This document shows, piece after piece, positions 33,583 through 34,183 of a stretch of 34,183 nt of DNA (positions within the stretch are counted from its first letter, which is position 1; each line of letters starts with the position of its first letter). Source of the stretch: JACQWR01 sp964614365. Its GTDB lineage: Bacteria; Desulfobacterota; Syntrophia; Syntrophales; JACQWR01. The stretch lies in contig CAZTLA010000007.1 in assembly GCA_964614365.1 (NCBI GenBank), forward strand, positions 1 through 34,183. The letters are read 5' to 3'. Below the pieces are notes generated by a model. That model was not told the origin of the DNA, searched no databases, and worked only from the letters and a program-made list of their open reading frames with translations. A program made the position numbers and the translations under genes.

Positions 33583-33692
33583 AGAACAACTCCTTTCTTG
33601 GTTTATTGCGTTTGTTTCATCTGCAATGGATCTCGCGGGAAGAACCGTTCATCGCGTTTAATTATTACTCCGGCAAATATACATATCAAACG

Positions 33693-33721
33693 TTGTCATT
33701 CCGGACTCGATCCGGAATCCA
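33693..33721. repeat. REP-like palindromic repeat
   Basis: Arms ATTCCGGA (33698-33705) and TCCGGAAT (33711-33718) surround a 5-nt loop, within TTGTCATTCC and GGAATCCA outer bases. The outer bases match those of the element at 361-412, but the inner palindrome differs and the orientation is reversed. It lies between the UbiD-like gene and the helicase gene and may also help end transcription. Confidence 0.72.
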
Positions 33722-33734
33722 TGTTCTAATTGAC

Positions 33735-34183
33735 TCACATTTGCAGGTCGTCAAGGAACTCCGATGCCGGATCGACGCCCGTCACGAGCAGGTGATCGCG
33801 CGCCCGGGTACAGGCGACATAAAGCAGATGGCGTTCCGTATTGTAGACTTCTTCCAAGTCCGTATCGTCAGTTGCCGTCTCGATCCGTTCCTGCAGGGGG
33901 ATAACCTCATCGTCGCAGGCCATCACGGAAACGGCGCGGAACTCCAGGCCTTTCGCCAAGTGCATTGTGCTGATCGAAACGTGCCCGCCCGTTGTTTCGA
34001 CCTTTTCATCGAGCACCTTGGCACGCAGTCCGGCCGACTCGACGGCCGCTTGCCCGCGGTTAAGTTCGGCAGCAGAGCGCACAAAAACACCCATTTCATG
34101 GGGCATCACGCCCTCGCTTGTGCGCTCGGCAAGCCATTTGCCGACCGCTTCGCTTTCCTCCTCCCTCGTGTCGAAAACCATGA
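33735..34183 (-). CDS. C-terminal part of a UvrD/PcrA-like helicase, cut by the window edge
   Basis: About 148 residues remain. They begin within the region FDTREEESEAVGKWL and EMGVFVRSAAELNR, then carry STMHLAKGLEFRAV (helicase motif V region) and EVYNTERHLLYVACTRARDHLLVTG (motif VI, with the Arg that contacts ATP). This is the UvrD_C_2 end of a superfamily 1 DNA helicase. The ATG at 34181 lies inside domain 2A/2B and is not the true start; the gene continues past the right edge. The protein ends shortly after motif VI, which is typical of solitary UvrD-like proteins. It is unrelated to the polysaccharide genes. Confidence 0.85.
   Translation of the reverse strand, partial: MVFDTREEESEAVGKWLAERTSEGVMPHEMGVFVRSAAELNRGQAAVESAGLRAKVLDEKVETTGGHVSISTMHLAKGLEFRAVSVMACDDEVIPLQERIETATDDTDLEEVYNTERHLLYVACTRARDHLLVTGVDPASEFLDDLQM

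Noticed and set aside
1..34183. CRISPR array, rRNA, tRNA or insertion sequence with transposase
   Set aside because: I saw no regularly spaced repeats, no rRNA or tRNA signatures and no transposase or integrase motifs in any frame.

Overview
This 34 kb window is an extracellular or surface polysaccharide locus with housekeeping and accessory genes on its right side. The gene families suggest a Gram-negative bacterium: a Wza-like outer-membrane export protein, a GumC/Wzc-type tyrosine kinase, two GT9 heptosyltransferase-like enzymes and a Wzm/Wzt ABC exporter. A member of the Desulfobacterota (Syntrophaceae-like deltaproteobacteria) is my best guess, but this is inference from gene content and not proven. 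A run of ten Ns at 8673-8682 shows that the sequence is a scaffold, probably from a draft or metagenome assembly.

Layout. (1) 1-6299, minus strand: a sugar-enzyme block made of a PHP-like exported protein cut by the window edge, a GT4 glycosyltransferase, an AsnB-type amidotransferase, a GT9 glycosyltransferase and a PF14907-type nucleotidyltransferase. (2) 6467-8389: an ExeA-like AAA ATPase (plus) facing an HD-GYP protein (minus). Both look regulatory or accessory to polysaccharide production. (3) 8683-25655, plus strand: the main export and assembly run. It holds a Wza-like protein missing its N-terminus in the gap, a Wzc/GumC-like kinase, a Wzy/WaaL-like membrane protein, a methyltransferase, Wzm, an unrelated AAA_14/DUF4143 ATPase, Wzt with a C-terminal sugar-binding domain, an acyltransferase, a methyltransferase, GT2, CgeB-like GT, two GT4s, a methyltransferase, GT9 and a small unidentified ORF that ends in a run of hairpins. 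(4) 25708-28797, minus strand: TylF-like methyltransferase, phosphomannomutase/phosphoglucomutase and a Nudix hydrolase. (5) 28898-31076, plus strand: TPM-domain protein, degenerate nucleotidyltransferase and LemA. (6) 31124-34183, minus strand: NAD-dependent sugar epimerase/dehydratase, a UbiD-family decarboxylase with a signal peptide, and the C-terminal end of a UvrD-like helicase.

How they fit together. The mutase and epimerase can supply activated sugars. The glycosyltransferases build a glycan, and the methyltransferases, acyltransferase and AsnB can decorate it. Wzm/Wzt can carry a finished lipid-linked chain across the inner membrane. The Wza/Wzc-like pair and the Wzy/WaaL-like protein are the hallmarks of a second export logic. 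No Wzx flippase is visible in the window.

The most unusual points are: a DUF4143 ATPase with its own promoter and a palindromic operator, inserted between wzm and wzt and flanked by 10-bp direct repeats; a UbiD decarboxylase with a Sec-type signal peptide and an intact catalytic Glu pair; a chain of four hairpins forming the end of a small ORF; a TPM / pseudo-nucleotidyltransferase / LemA trio; and a palindromic intergenic-type repeat read in frame as the start of an exported PHP-like protein.
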